Assembly: GCA_009918425.1 (NCBI GenBank)
Contig: RGEC01000155.1
Location: forward strand, 1 to 5,286
Direction of reading: 5' to 3'
From: Bacteroidota bacterium
GTDB lineage: Bacteria > Bacteroidota > Bacteroidia > NS11-12g > UBA955
DNA: 5,286 nucleotides
The notes below the pieces were generated by a model. That model ran no database searches and was not told where the DNA came from. It was given only the letters and a program-made list of their open reading frames with translations. The position numbers and the translations under genes were made by a program. Position 1 is the first letter of the stretch. The number at the start of each line of letters is the position of its first letter. Shown here in pieces: positions 1 through 5,286 of this stretch.

Positions 1-1545
1 TACAATATCGGTGGATCTGCTTCACAGTTTATTATCCGCGACCAGGATCGCTTTGCTTTCATTAACTCAACTACTGAAAATAAGGATCCATTCAACTCGT
101 TCTCTGAGCTCTTGAGTAACCGTGTATATGGTATTCTGGATTTTGATGTAAAAGATAAAATCTTCCTTCAGTTGACAGGTGCCTCTGAAGCTTCTTCAAC
201 CTATGCCAGCCGTTTCTTCTCTCCCAGCGCCAGCTTGGCGTATGAACTTACTAAGGATCTGAAACCCACTGATCTGCTTAGCTATGCTAAATTGCGTGTT
301 TCTACAGGTCGTGTGGGTGTAGCTCCTCCTGCCTACATCTGGAACACCAATTTCGTAGCTGCCGGCTCTTCTTCTGGCTGGGGTGATTATCTGGACGGTT
401 CTCTCTATGGTGGTTCTATCTACAGAAGCTCTACCCAGGGCAATCCCGACATTAAGCCTGAAATCAAAACTGAAACTGAACTGGGTGCTGATGTGAAACT
501 CTTCAAAAACAAGGTTTCACTGGGCTTCACCTACTATCAGAATAAAATTGAAGGTGCAGTACTGGCAATTGCTGTGGCAAATTCAACCGGTTACTCTAAC
601 CAGTGGAAAAACGCCGCTGATCTTTCCAACAAAGGTCTTGAAATCGACCTGAACGTTAACCTAATTAAATCAGACAACTTTAACCTGAACCTATATGGTA
701 ATTTGGGACGCAACCGCAATACCGTTGATAATCTCAGCGGTGCAGCTCCTATTTTCCTTGCCGGTTTCACCGGAACTTCTTCACGCGCAGTTGAAGGAAG
801 TGCAATGGGTTCTCTGTGGGGTGGCAAATGGGCCAGAGACGAATCAGGCAAACTGATTCTGGATGCCTCCGGATTCCCAACTGCCTCTTCTGAAGAAGGT
901 ATTATTGGTGATCCCAATCCAGATTGGAGAGGTAGCGTAGGTCTGAACGGTAACTACAAAAACCTGAACTTCAACCTGCTGGTAGAAACTTGCCAGGGCA
1001 ACCAAATGTGGGCCGGTACTTATGGCGTATTGAATAACTTTGGTATCACACCTGAGTCAGCTTCTGAATTCACTGTTTCAGCCGCTGATGCCGCTAACAT
1101 CGTAGATTACCGCGGTGTTACCCTGGCTTCAGCAGCAGCAGCAGGTGCCAATGGTCTTGCTGTGGTTAATGCCGATGGAAGCATCACGGCTCGTGGTAGC
1201 CTGAAAGATTACGGCGCAGGAAATGTTTGGCTGAACCAGTACTGGTATACCAGCCTGGGTGGCGGTTTTGGTTCTGTTGCAGAACAGTTCATCAAAGACG
1301 CTTCTTGGACCCGTATCCGTGAGCTTAGCCTGTCTTATGCTCTTCCCAAGGCCTGGTCTGATGCTGTGCATGTTCCCGGCGGAATTTCCGTGGGCTTCAC
1401 CGGCAGAAACCTTGCCCTGTGGACCAAGTTTGACGGTGTTGATCCCGAAACCAACCTTACCGGTGTTTCTAACGGCCGTGGTCTGGATTACTTCAACAAC
1501 CCCGGAACCAAGTCATACCTGTTCAACATTAAGTTTAACCTCTAA
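1..1545 (+). CDS. SusC/RagA-family TonB-linked outer-membrane transporter, C-terminal part (5' truncated by window edge)
   Basis: The reading frame is open from base 1 to the TAA at 1543-1545, giving 514 residues with no start codon in view; the TTG or any ATG inside is not the true start. SusC proteins usually have around 1000 residues, so roughly the C-terminal half, most of the 22-strand beta-barrel, is present; signal peptide, TonB box and plug lie upstream. Seen: alternating amphipathic strands rich in aromatic residues, and SusC-typical signatures GNPDIKPE (fragment residues 147-154), GDPNPDWRG (303-311), the SWTRIRELSLSY strand (about 435-446) and GRNLALWTKFDGVDPETN (468-485), ending in FNIKFNL. 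Known for the family: TonB/ExbBD-energised import of oligosaccharides or peptides, with the SusD lipoprotein as a lid over the barrel. The substrate cannot be inferred here. A (CAG)5 run at 1130-1144 encodes part of an Ala-rich loop. Cotranscription with the following susD-like gene is inferred from the 21-bp gap. Confidence 0.95.
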   Translation, partial: YNIGGSASQFIIRDQDRFAFINSTTENKDPFNSFSELLSNRVYGILDFDVKDKIFLQLTGASEASSTYASRFFSPSASLAYELTKDLKPTDLLSYAKLRVSTGRVGVAPPAYIWNTNFVAAGSSSGWGDYLDGSLYGGSIYRSSTQGNPDIKPEIKTETELGADVKLFKNKVSLGFTYYQNKIEGAVLAIAVANSTGYSNQWKNAADLSNKGLEIDLNVNLIKSDNFNLNLYGNLGRNRNTVDNLSGAAPIFLAGFTGTSSRAVEGSAMGSLWGGKWARDESGKLILDASGFPTASSEEGIIGDPNPDWRGSVGLNGNYKNLNFNLLVETCQGNQMWAGTYGVLNNFGITPESASEFTVSAADAANIVDYRGVTLASAAAAGANGLAVVNADGSITARGSLKDYGAGNVWLNQYWYTSLGGGFGSVAEQFIKDASWTRIRELSLSYALPKAWSDAVHVPGGISVGFTGRNLALWTKFDGVDPETNLTGVSNGRGLDYFNNPGTKSYLFNIKFNL

Positions 1546-1553
1546 AAAATTAC

Positions 1554-1558
1554 AAGGA
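1554..1558 (+). promoter_or_regulatory. Shine-Dalgarno-like site of the susD-like gene
   Basis: AAGGA sits in the 21-bp gap after the susC stop, with 8 nt between it and the ATG at 1567. It supports that ATG as the start. It is the only clear purine-rich ribosome binding site before a gene in this window, fitting translation of an internal cistron in a susC-susD mRNA. Confidence 0.6.
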
Positions 1559-1566
1559 ATTATAAC

Positions 1567-2910
1567 ATGAAAAAGATAGCTTTAATCTTTTCCGTTGCCC
1601 TGACAGTAGGTCTAACATCCTGCAAAAAGGACATCAAGGAAATCAATAAAGAAAATCCCGGCCAGTTCAGCGACTCTGATCCTGTGCTGATGATGTCGGG
1701 TGCACAGCTGGCCAACGTGCTCGTTAACGAGGGCGAAGCCGCACGTTTGGCAGGCATTTTTGCCGGTCAGCATGTAGGTTTTGATCGTCAGTTTGTGTCG
1801 TATAACGACTACGTGCTTACCGCCGGTGATTTTAACACTCCCTGGGGTAACATTTACACCGAAGGTATTGCTCAGTGTCGCATTATCCGTGCAAAAGCAT
1901 CCAAAGCTAATAACAAGCAGCTGAATGCTGTGGCTTGTATTACTGAGGCCAACTTGTTGCTTACGGCATCTGCACTTTGGGGTGATATTCCCAACACAGA
2001 AGCCTGTGTTGATGGTATCAGCAGCCCCAAATTCGATAAAATGTCGGATGTGCACAATGCTGCCATTGCCCTGCTGGATTCGGCTCTGGCATATGGCGCT
2101 AACCATGCCAACTACAGCGGAGCCTATGTGGGCAATCACAACTGGGCTCAGGTGGCCAACACCCTCAAGGCGCGTGCATACCTGCGCATGAAGGATTACA
2201 CAAAGGCGGCTGCCGCTGCTACCAATGGTATCGCTGCCGGTAAGGATTTGCTTGCAAACCACAGCCAGGCTACCCCCGGTGCATGGAACCTGTACTATGA
2301 CTTCCTGGATTGGAACCGTTCCGGTTACATCTCAGCCAGTGGTTCGCACATGGAGAAACTGCTGGATTCATCTGCTGTCTTCCGTAACAATGCGAAGACT
2401 GACGAATCTGACCGTTTCGCCTATTACTTCACCGATGCCGGCTATACTCCCCTGGATCCAAACTGGGATGGAATTTTTGCCGCAACATCCAATTTCCCGA
2501 TTGTTTCTTATGTAGAGAATGAACTCATTCTTGCTGAATGTGCAATCAGAGGCGGTGATGCTACTGCGGCTATTGACCATCTGAATAATGTGCGTTCAGA
2601 CAATGCTGCCAACATTGGTGGACAGTATGATGACTATGTTGCCGGTGATTTTGGTCCCGGCCAGATGGTTCCCGGTGCTACCGTGAATGACGCAATCACC
2701 AAGGAAATTTTGGTGGAAAAGTATGTTTCTCTGTATGGCCAGATAGAACCCTGGTGCGACCTGCGTAGAACCAAAAACCTGATAGGTGTGGTTCCTAACA
2801 AAGGAACCGAACTGCCCCAGCGTTTCCTGGTTCCTCAGGATGAGATAAACGCCAACAAAAATGCGCCCGGTGCAGGAGATTTGTTCACTGCGCTGGAACT
2901 CTTCCAGTAA
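1567..2910 (+). CDS. SusD/RagB-family nutrient-binding outer-membrane lipoprotein
   Basis: Complete protein of 447 residues. It begins with a lipoprotein signal peptide: charged MKK, hydrophobic stretch 4-16, lipobox LTSC with the acylated Cys at 19, followed by KKD, an acidic/basic start common in Bacteroidota surface lipoproteins. The mature part has the helical, TPR-like SusD fold: WGNIYTEG (93-100), the SALWGDIPNTEA segment (135-146), helices around 193-225, ENELILAECAIRGGDATAA (317-335), then EKYVSLYGQIEPWCDLRRT (384-402) and the closing RFLVPQDEINAN (419-430). The W-x-D-x-RRT and R-F-x-x-P-x-x-E-x-x-N signatures suggest the SusD-like_2 branch rather than classical SusD, a subfamily call made by eye. 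The protein caps the SusC barrel on the cell surface and captures ligand; which ligand is not visible. It starts 21 bp after susC and is followed by a terminator, so it is the last gene of the unit. Confidence 0.95.
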   Translation: MKKIALIFSVALTVGLTSCKKDIKEINKENPGQFSDSDPVLMMSGAQLANVLVNEGEAARLAGIFAGQHVGFDRQFVSYNDYVLTAGDFNTPWGNIYTEGIAQCRIIRAKASKANNKQLNAVACITEANLLLTASALWGDIPNTEACVDGISSPKFDKMSDVHNAAIALLDSALAYGANHANYSGAYVGNHNWAQVANTLKARAYLRMKDYTKAAAAATNGIAAGKDLLANHSQATPGAWNLYYDFLDWNRSGYISASGSHMEKLLDSSAVFRNNAKTDESDRFAYYFTDAGYTPLDPNWDGIFAATSNFPIVSYVENELILAECAIRGGDATAAIDHLNNVRSDNAANIGGQYDDYVAGDFGPGQMVPGATVNDAITKEILVEKYVSLYGQIEPWCDLRRTKNLIGVVPNKGTELPQRFLVPQDEINANKNAPGAGDLFTALELFQ

Positions 2911-2927
2911 GCAAAAGAAATTGATTC

Positions 2928-2959
2928 AAAAAAAGGCCGTCTTCAGACGGCCTTTTTTT
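2928..2959. terminator. Bidirectional intrinsic terminator between convergent genes
   Basis: Seven A, then the stem GGCCGTC (2935-2941), loop TTCA (2942-2945), stem GACGGCC (2946-2952) and seven T. The whole 14-bp arm is a perfect inverted repeat, so either strand gives a GC stem followed by a U tract. It lies 17 bp after the susD-like stop and 56 bp beyond the stop of the opposing acyl-CoA dehydrogenase gene, and so can end both transcripts. One arm plus loop spells a Neisseriaceae-like uptake 12-mer (see findings). Confidence 0.93.
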
Positions 2960-3015
2960 ATTGCGATGATGATTTAGGCAAAGACTGCTATGCGGATGCG
3001 TGCGTTTTGATTTAA

Positions 3016-4158
3016 TTAATCTTTTAATACATCTCGGCTGATAACCACACGCTGAACTTCGCTGGTGCCTTCATATATCTGGGTGATTTTGGCATCGCGC
3101 ATAAGACGTTCCACGTGGTACTCTTTTACATAGCCATATCCGCCGTGAATTTGCACAGCTTCCACAGTAGTCTTCATGGCTGTTTCACTGGCAAATAATT
3201 TTGCCATAGAACTGGCCCTGCCATAGTCTTGGTGCTGATCTTTCAACCACGCGGCCTTTAAGCAAAGTAAACGAGAGGCTTCAATTTCTGTAGCCATATC
3301 TGCCAGTTTGAAAGCGATTGCCTGGTGGTTCATGATTTCGGTACCGAATGCCTTACGTTCTTTCGAATATTTCAAGGCAAGCTCATACGCACCGCTGGCG
3401 ATACCCAAAGCCTGAGCAGCAATTCCGATACGCCCTCCGGTGAGGGTTTTCATGGCAAATTTGAAACCAAAGCCGTCTTCGCCGATGCGATTTTCTTTGG
3501 GTACTTTCACATCCTGAAACATGATAGAATGGGTATCGCTGCCACGGATGCCAAGTTTATCTTCTTTTTTACCAACGGTTACACCGGGGCTGTTTTTCTC
3601 TACAATCAGTGCATTTATACCTTTATGACCTTTAGAAACATCGGTTTGTGCCATAACGAGGTAGACACTTGCACTGTTTCCGTTGGTAATCCAGTTTTTA
3701 GTGCCGTTCAAAAGGTAGTGGTCTCCTTTGTCTTCAGCGGTAGTACGCTGGCTGGTGGCATCACTGCCGGCTTCCGGTTCGCTGAGTAAAAAAGCACCAA
3801 TAATTTCTCCTTTGGCCAGTGGAACAAGATATTTCTGCTTTTGTTCTTCAGAGCCAAAAGTTTCCAGACCCCAGCACACCAGGCTGTTATTTACACTCAT
3901 CACCACGGAACATGAAGCATCAATTTTGGAAATTTCTTCCATAGCAAGCACGTAGCTTATGGTGTCCATACCTGAACCACCATATTTTGGATCGACCATC
4001 ATACCCATAAAACCGAGTTCGCCCAGTTTTTTAACCTGCTCGGCAGGAAATTTCTGGTTCTCATCTCTTTCTATTACCCCCGGCAGGAGTTCGGTTTGTG
4101 CAAAATCGCGGGCTGCCTGCTGCACAGCCAGATGTTCTTCGGTAAGTTCAAATTGCAT
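3016..4158 (-). CDS. Acyl-CoA dehydrogenase, short-chain/butyryl-CoA dehydrogenase-like
   Basis: Complete FAD-dependent acyl-CoA dehydrogenase of 380 residues, the usual length for short-chain members. It introduces the alpha,beta double bond into acyl-CoA and normally passes electrons to electron-transfer flavoprotein, in fatty-acid or branched-chain amino-acid oxidation. Domains in order: N-terminal helical domain (about 1-120), middle beta domain with LSEPEAGSD (125-133) and the WITNG segment (156-160), and C-terminal helical domain with RKAFG (268-272) and the second family signature from Q336 through HGGYGY to D355. The catalytic base is expected at E363 in IYEGTSE, the position used by short-chain and butyryl-CoA dehydrogenases. 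The start MQFELTEEHL matches the normal family N-terminus. The gene stands alone, convergent with the SusCD unit and divergent from the ferredoxin gene. Exact chain-length or branched-chain preference cannot be told by eye. Confidence 0.95.
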   Translation of the reverse strand: MQFELTEEHLAVQQAARDFAQTELLPGVIERDENQKFPAEQVKKLGELGFMGMMVDPKYGGSGMDTISYVLAMEEISKIDASCSVVMSVNNSLVCWGLETFGSEEQKQKYLVPLAKGEIIGAFLLSEPEAGSDATSQRTTAEDKGDHYLLNGTKNWITNGNSASVYLVMAQTDVSKGHKGINALIVEKNSPGVTVGKKEDKLGIRGSDTHSIMFQDVKVPKENRIGEDGFGFKFAMKTLTGGRIGIAAQALGIASGAYELALKYSKERKAFGTEIMNHQAIAFKLADMATEIEASRLLCLKAAWLKDQHQDYGRASSMAKLFASETAMKTTVEAVQIHGGYGYVKEYHVERLMRDAKITQIYEGTSEVQRVVISRDVLKD

Positions 4159-4165
4159 AAGGATG

Positions 4166-4173
4166 CAAAAATA
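4166..4173 (-). promoter_or_regulatory. Putative Bacteroidota -7 element for the acyl-CoA dehydrogenase gene
   Basis: On the minus strand this reads TATTTTTG, a full match to TAnnTTTG, the -7 element of the Bacteroidota primary sigma factor. Only 7 nt separate it from the ATG at 4158, so the transcript would have almost no 5' leader. No TTG -33 element is present at the usual spacing, which lowers confidence. Confidence 0.5.
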
Positions 4174-4225
4174 GGCAAGGATTTGCAGATTTGTGTATTT
4201 GGGTTTTTGTTGAAGTTTTTACGTT

Positions 4226-4240
4226 AGACCTTGAAGGTCT
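4226..4240. repeat. Short perfect hairpin in the divergent intergenic region
   Basis: AGACCT (4226-4231), loop TGA, AGGTCT (4235-4240): a 6-bp perfect stem with a 3-nt loop. There is no T tract behind it, so it is not an intrinsic terminator. It lies between the two divergent promoter elements and could be a protein-binding palindrome or a remnant of an intergenic repeat. Confidence 0.5.
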
Positions 4241-4241
4241 T

Positions 4242-4252
4242 CGCGCGCGCGC
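4242..4252. repeat. CG dinucleotide run (alternating C/G, 11 nt)
   Basis: Eleven uninterrupted alternating C and G bases directly after the hairpin at 4226-4240, in otherwise AT-rich intergenic DNA. Such runs are prone to slippage and can adopt left-handed DNA under supercoiling. Any role here is speculative. Confidence 0.6.
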
Positions 4253-4308
4253 TGGGTCAATTCCGATTAAAATTCCCGCTTGCTTAAACTTTAGGCTGAT
4301 TCAGGTGT

Positions 4309-4316
4309 TAACTTTG
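4309..4316 (+). promoter_or_regulatory. Putative Bacteroidota -7 element for the ferredoxin gene
   Basis: TAACTTTG is a full match to TAnnTTTG and ends 8 nt before the ferredoxin ATG at 4325. Transcription would start within a few bases of the start codon. The nearest upstream TTG (4280-4282) is 26 nt away, longer than the usual spacer, so the -33 part is weak. Confidence 0.55.
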
Positions 4317-4324
4317 CGTGCGAT

Positions 4325-4654
4325 ATGGGAAACATCACGTTTCAATTTGAAGATAAAACACAATCACCTGTCACGGTTAGCATCGAAGCCGGTGAGACAG
4401 TGCTGGAAGTGGCATTGGATAATGATATTCAGCTCAACCATAATTGCGGCGGTGTTTGCGGTTGCAGCACCTGTCATATTTATGTTCAAAGCGGTGAAGA
4501 TCTATTGCCTGAGATGAGTGATAGGGAAGAAGACTATGTAGACCGTGCCCGAAACCCTCGTTATAATTCGCGTTTGGCTTGCCAATGCAAGCTCAATTCT
4601 GATGGTGATATGGTTGTAGTCATACCTGATCAAAGCGGAATTATAGGACATTAA
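4325..4654 (+). CDS. fdx: ISC-type [2Fe-2S] ferredoxin (adrenodoxin-like)
   Basis: Complete protein of 109 residues with the plant/adrenal-type ferredoxin fold. Cluster ligands are expected at C41, C47, C50 and C86 (C-x5-C-x2-C, then a distant Cys in SRLACQ). The loop CGGVCGCSTCHIYV, the acidic segment LLPEMSDREEDYVDRA (60-75) and the closing VVVIP follow Escherichia coli Fdx closely, placing it with ISC ferredoxins that donate electrons during Fe-S cluster assembly, not with photosynthetic ferredoxins. C45 corresponds to the extra non-ligand Cys46 of E. coli Fdx; C88 is a further cysteine. It is cytoplasmic, with no signal peptide. The next gene is iscX, 43 bp downstream, the same order as at the end of the E. 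coli isc operon, which supports both calls. No Shine-Dalgarno site precedes the ATG; a -7-like element ends 8 nt before it. Confidence 0.93.
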   Translation: MGNITFQFEDKTQSPVTVSIEAGETVLEVALDNDIQLNHNCGGVCGCSTCHIYVQSGEDLLPEMSDREEDYVDRARNPRYNSRLACQCKLNSDGDMVVVIPDQSGIIGH

Positions 4655-4669
4655 TTTCTCATACACTTA

Positions 4670-4677
4670 AAACTTTG
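4670..4677 (+). promoter_or_regulatory. Weak -7-like element before iscX
   Basis: AAACTTTG matches TAnnTTTG except for the first base and ends 20 nt before the iscX ATG. It could give iscX its own transcript in addition to readthrough from the ferredoxin gene, but a chance match is quite possible. Confidence 0.2.
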
Positions 4678-4697
4678 AACAATTAACCCAATACACC

Positions 4698-4928
4698 ATG
4701 TTTGAACCCCCTATTCACTGGCCCGATCACGAAGATATTGCTATGAAGCTGTATGAACGTTTCGGCGATGATTTCAATGAAAGTAAAATATACAGGGTGC
4801 GATTTACCGAGCTGTTGGAATGGGTTATGGAAATACCCAACTTCAAGGGAACCCGTGAAGAGTGTACCGAAGGGCATCTGGAAATGATTCAGGCCCAATG
4901 GGTCTATGAGTGGAGAGATAACAGTTAA
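4698..4928 (+). CDS. iscX: IscX family Fe-S cluster assembly protein
   Basis: Small acidic protein of 76 residues; E. coli IscX has 66. Matching features are the N-terminal W8-x-D followed by IAMKLYERF (14-22), the diagnostic VRFTELLEWV (34-43, compare VRFTDMHQWI in E. coli), and a C-terminal helix LEMIQAQWVYEW (61-72). The ATG at 4698 is preferred over the internal ATG at 4743 because the W-x-D segment before it is conserved. Known for the family: a cytoplasmic winged-helix-like protein that binds iron and the cysteine desulfurase IscS and tunes cluster assembly. No IscS or IscU gene is visible here, so its partner in this organism is open. It lies 43 bp after fdx and is probably cotranscribed. 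No Shine-Dalgarno site is seen. Confidence 0.9.
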   Translation: MFEPPIHWPDHEDIAMKLYERFGDDFNESKIYRVRFTELLEWVMEIPNFKGTREECTEGHLEMIQAQWVYEWRDNS

Positions 4929-4957
4929 GCTGCAGTAAGGGATCTTAAAAAATTCAC

Positions 4958-4965
4958 TAATTTTG
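4958..4965 (+). promoter_or_regulatory. Putative Bacteroidota -7 element for the PspC-domain gene
   Basis: TAATTTTG is a full match to TAnnTTTG and ends only 4 nt before the ATG at 4970, implying a leaderless transcript if it is used. No TTG -33 element is found at the usual distance. Its position after the iscX stop suggests the PspC gene has its own promoter. Confidence 0.5.
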
Positions 4966-4969
4966 TGAA

Positions 4970-5188
4970 ATGAGCTGGTTAAAATACACCATTGAAAAGC
5001 GCGCATTTGGTGTTTGCGAGGCCATCGGCGAAAAGCTGGGCATCTCCAGCGGCAGGATCCGGCTTTATTTTATCTACACTTCCTGCCTAACCCTAGGCTC
5101 ACCCGTTATCTTTTACCTCATTGCCGCCTTCTGGCTAAACATCCGCCGCTACCAACACGAAGGGCGCTCGAGGGTGTGGGATATTTAG
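4970..5188 (+). CDS. Small PspC-domain membrane protein
   Basis: Complete protein of 72 residues made of almost nothing but one PspC domain: GVCEAIGEKLGISSGRIRLYFI (14-35, the family's GVxxGxxxxLGxxxxxxRxxF pattern) followed by a single hydrophobic helix at about 33-57 with a YLIAAFW core, then a short basic tail. In Enterobacteria PspC is an inner-membrane sensor of the phage-shock response; in Bacteroidota short PspC-domain proteins are common and their role is mostly unknown, so the name shows homology, not proven function. No psp partner genes are seen. It starts 41 bp after iscX. A GC-rich end (about 5140-5180) is followed by eight T at 5190-5197, but no convincing hairpin precedes them, so I call no terminator. 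Confidence 0.85.
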   Translation: MSWLKYTIEKRAFGVCEAIGEKLGISSGRIRLYFIYTSCLTLGSPVIFYLIAAFWLNIRRYQHEGRSRVWDI

Positions 5189-5197
5189 GTTTTTTTT

Positions 5198-5286
5198 GGT
5201 TAGTTTATTAGTATATTGGTTTAATGGTTTACTGGAATATTAGTCTATTGGTAATTTGCATTAACCTAATAAACCAATAAACCAAT
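5198..5286. repeat. Degenerate 8-bp tandem array switching orientation (inverted repeat), running off the window
   Basis: Read in 8-base steps from 5206, the units follow TAnTGGTn with variation: TATTGGTT at 5214, TAATGGTT at 5222, TACTGGAA at 5230, TATTGGTA at 5246. After a centre at 5254-5261 the units become the reverse complement: TAACCTAA at 5262, then TAAACCAA at 5270 and again at 5278. As a result 5215-5231 pairs with 5270-5286 with one mismatch in 17, across a 38-nt loop. A 15-base direct repeat (5206-5220 and 5238-5252, one mismatch) is spaced by 32, four units. It is non-coding, AT-rich, and starts just after the PspC gene; the right end is not seen. Confidence 0.8.

Noticed and set aside
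112..114. TTG at 112 as a start codon for the first gene
   Set aside because: The frame is open upstream to base 1 and the encoded residues continue the barrel strands. SusC proteins are about twice this length, so the true start is outside the window.
1130..1144. (CAG)5 trinucleotide run in the SusC gene, possible phase-variation tract
   Set aside because: Length change would keep the frame and only alter the Ala count in a predicted loop. Five units is short, and such runs arise from Ala-rich coding sequence.
1612..2262. 216-codon open frame on the minus strand inside the susD-like gene
   Set aside because: It lies entirely antisense to a well-supported SusD-family gene, its translation has no recognisable domain and an unusual Cys/His/Ile mix, and no start signals support it. 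It is a shadow of the real frame.
1..2910. Polysaccharide utilisation locus with a predictable substrate
   Set aside because: Only the SusCD pair is visible. No glycoside hydrolase, lyase, sulfatase, peptidase or regulator lies in the window, so a substrate cannot be assigned.
3325..3789. 154-codon open frame on the plus strand within the acyl-CoA dehydrogenase gene
   Set aside because: It is antisense to conserved catalytic and FAD-binding segments of the dehydrogenase, and its translation is Phe-rich without any family signature.
4191..4517. 108-codon plus-strand frame overlapping the start of the ferredoxin gene
   Set aside because: It is out of frame with the conserved ferredoxin and runs across the intergenic hairpin and CG run. 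The ferredoxin frame explains the sequence fully.
5189..5197. T tract after the PspC gene as an intrinsic terminator
   Set aside because: Eight T follow at 5190-5197, but no stable GC-rich stem-loop directly precedes them.

Overview
The window looks like chromosomal DNA of a Bacteroidota bacterium. The grounds are a SusC/SusD-type outer-membrane pair, TAnnTTTG-type (Bacteroidota -7) promoter elements close to several start codons, and little use of Shine-Dalgarno sites apart from susD. Genus and species cannot be read from the sequence. A Chitinophagales-, Sphingobacteriales- or Saprospirales-like relative is plausible but is only a guess.

Layout. Positions 1-1545 (+) hold the C-terminal half of a SusC/RagA TonB-dependent outer-membrane transporter, cut by the left window edge. 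A complete SusD/RagB-type lipoprotein (1567-2910, +) follows after 21 bp, so the two form the usual SusCD uptake unit. No carbohydrate-active enzyme or other substrate clue is present. A perfect A-tract/T-tract hairpin (2928-2959) lies between this unit and a convergent acyl-CoA dehydrogenase gene (3016-4158, -) and should stop transcription from both sides. A 166-bp divergent intergenic region (4159-4324) carries a short hairpin, a CG-dinucleotide run and a promoter element facing each flanking gene.

Rightwards from there lie an ISC-type [2Fe-2S] ferredoxin (4325-4654, +), IscX (4698-4928, +) and a one-helix PspC-domain protein (4970-5188, +). The fdx-iscX order matches the tail of the proteobacterial isc operon, but no other isc gene is visible. 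The right end (about 5198-5286) is a degenerate 8-bp repeat array that switches orientation and forms an imperfect inverted repeat; it probably continues beyond the window.

Functionally there are three unrelated modules: nutrient import across the outer membrane, acyl-CoA oxidation, and Fe-S electron transfer/assembly with a small envelope protein beside it. The most unusual signals are not in the proteins: the promoter elements set 4-8 nt before three start codons (candidate leaderless transcripts), the octamer array, and a terminator arm that equals a 12-mer Neisseriaceae DNA-uptake sequence, probably by chance. No convincing wholly new gene system was found. No stretch longer than 300 bases lacks a gene.
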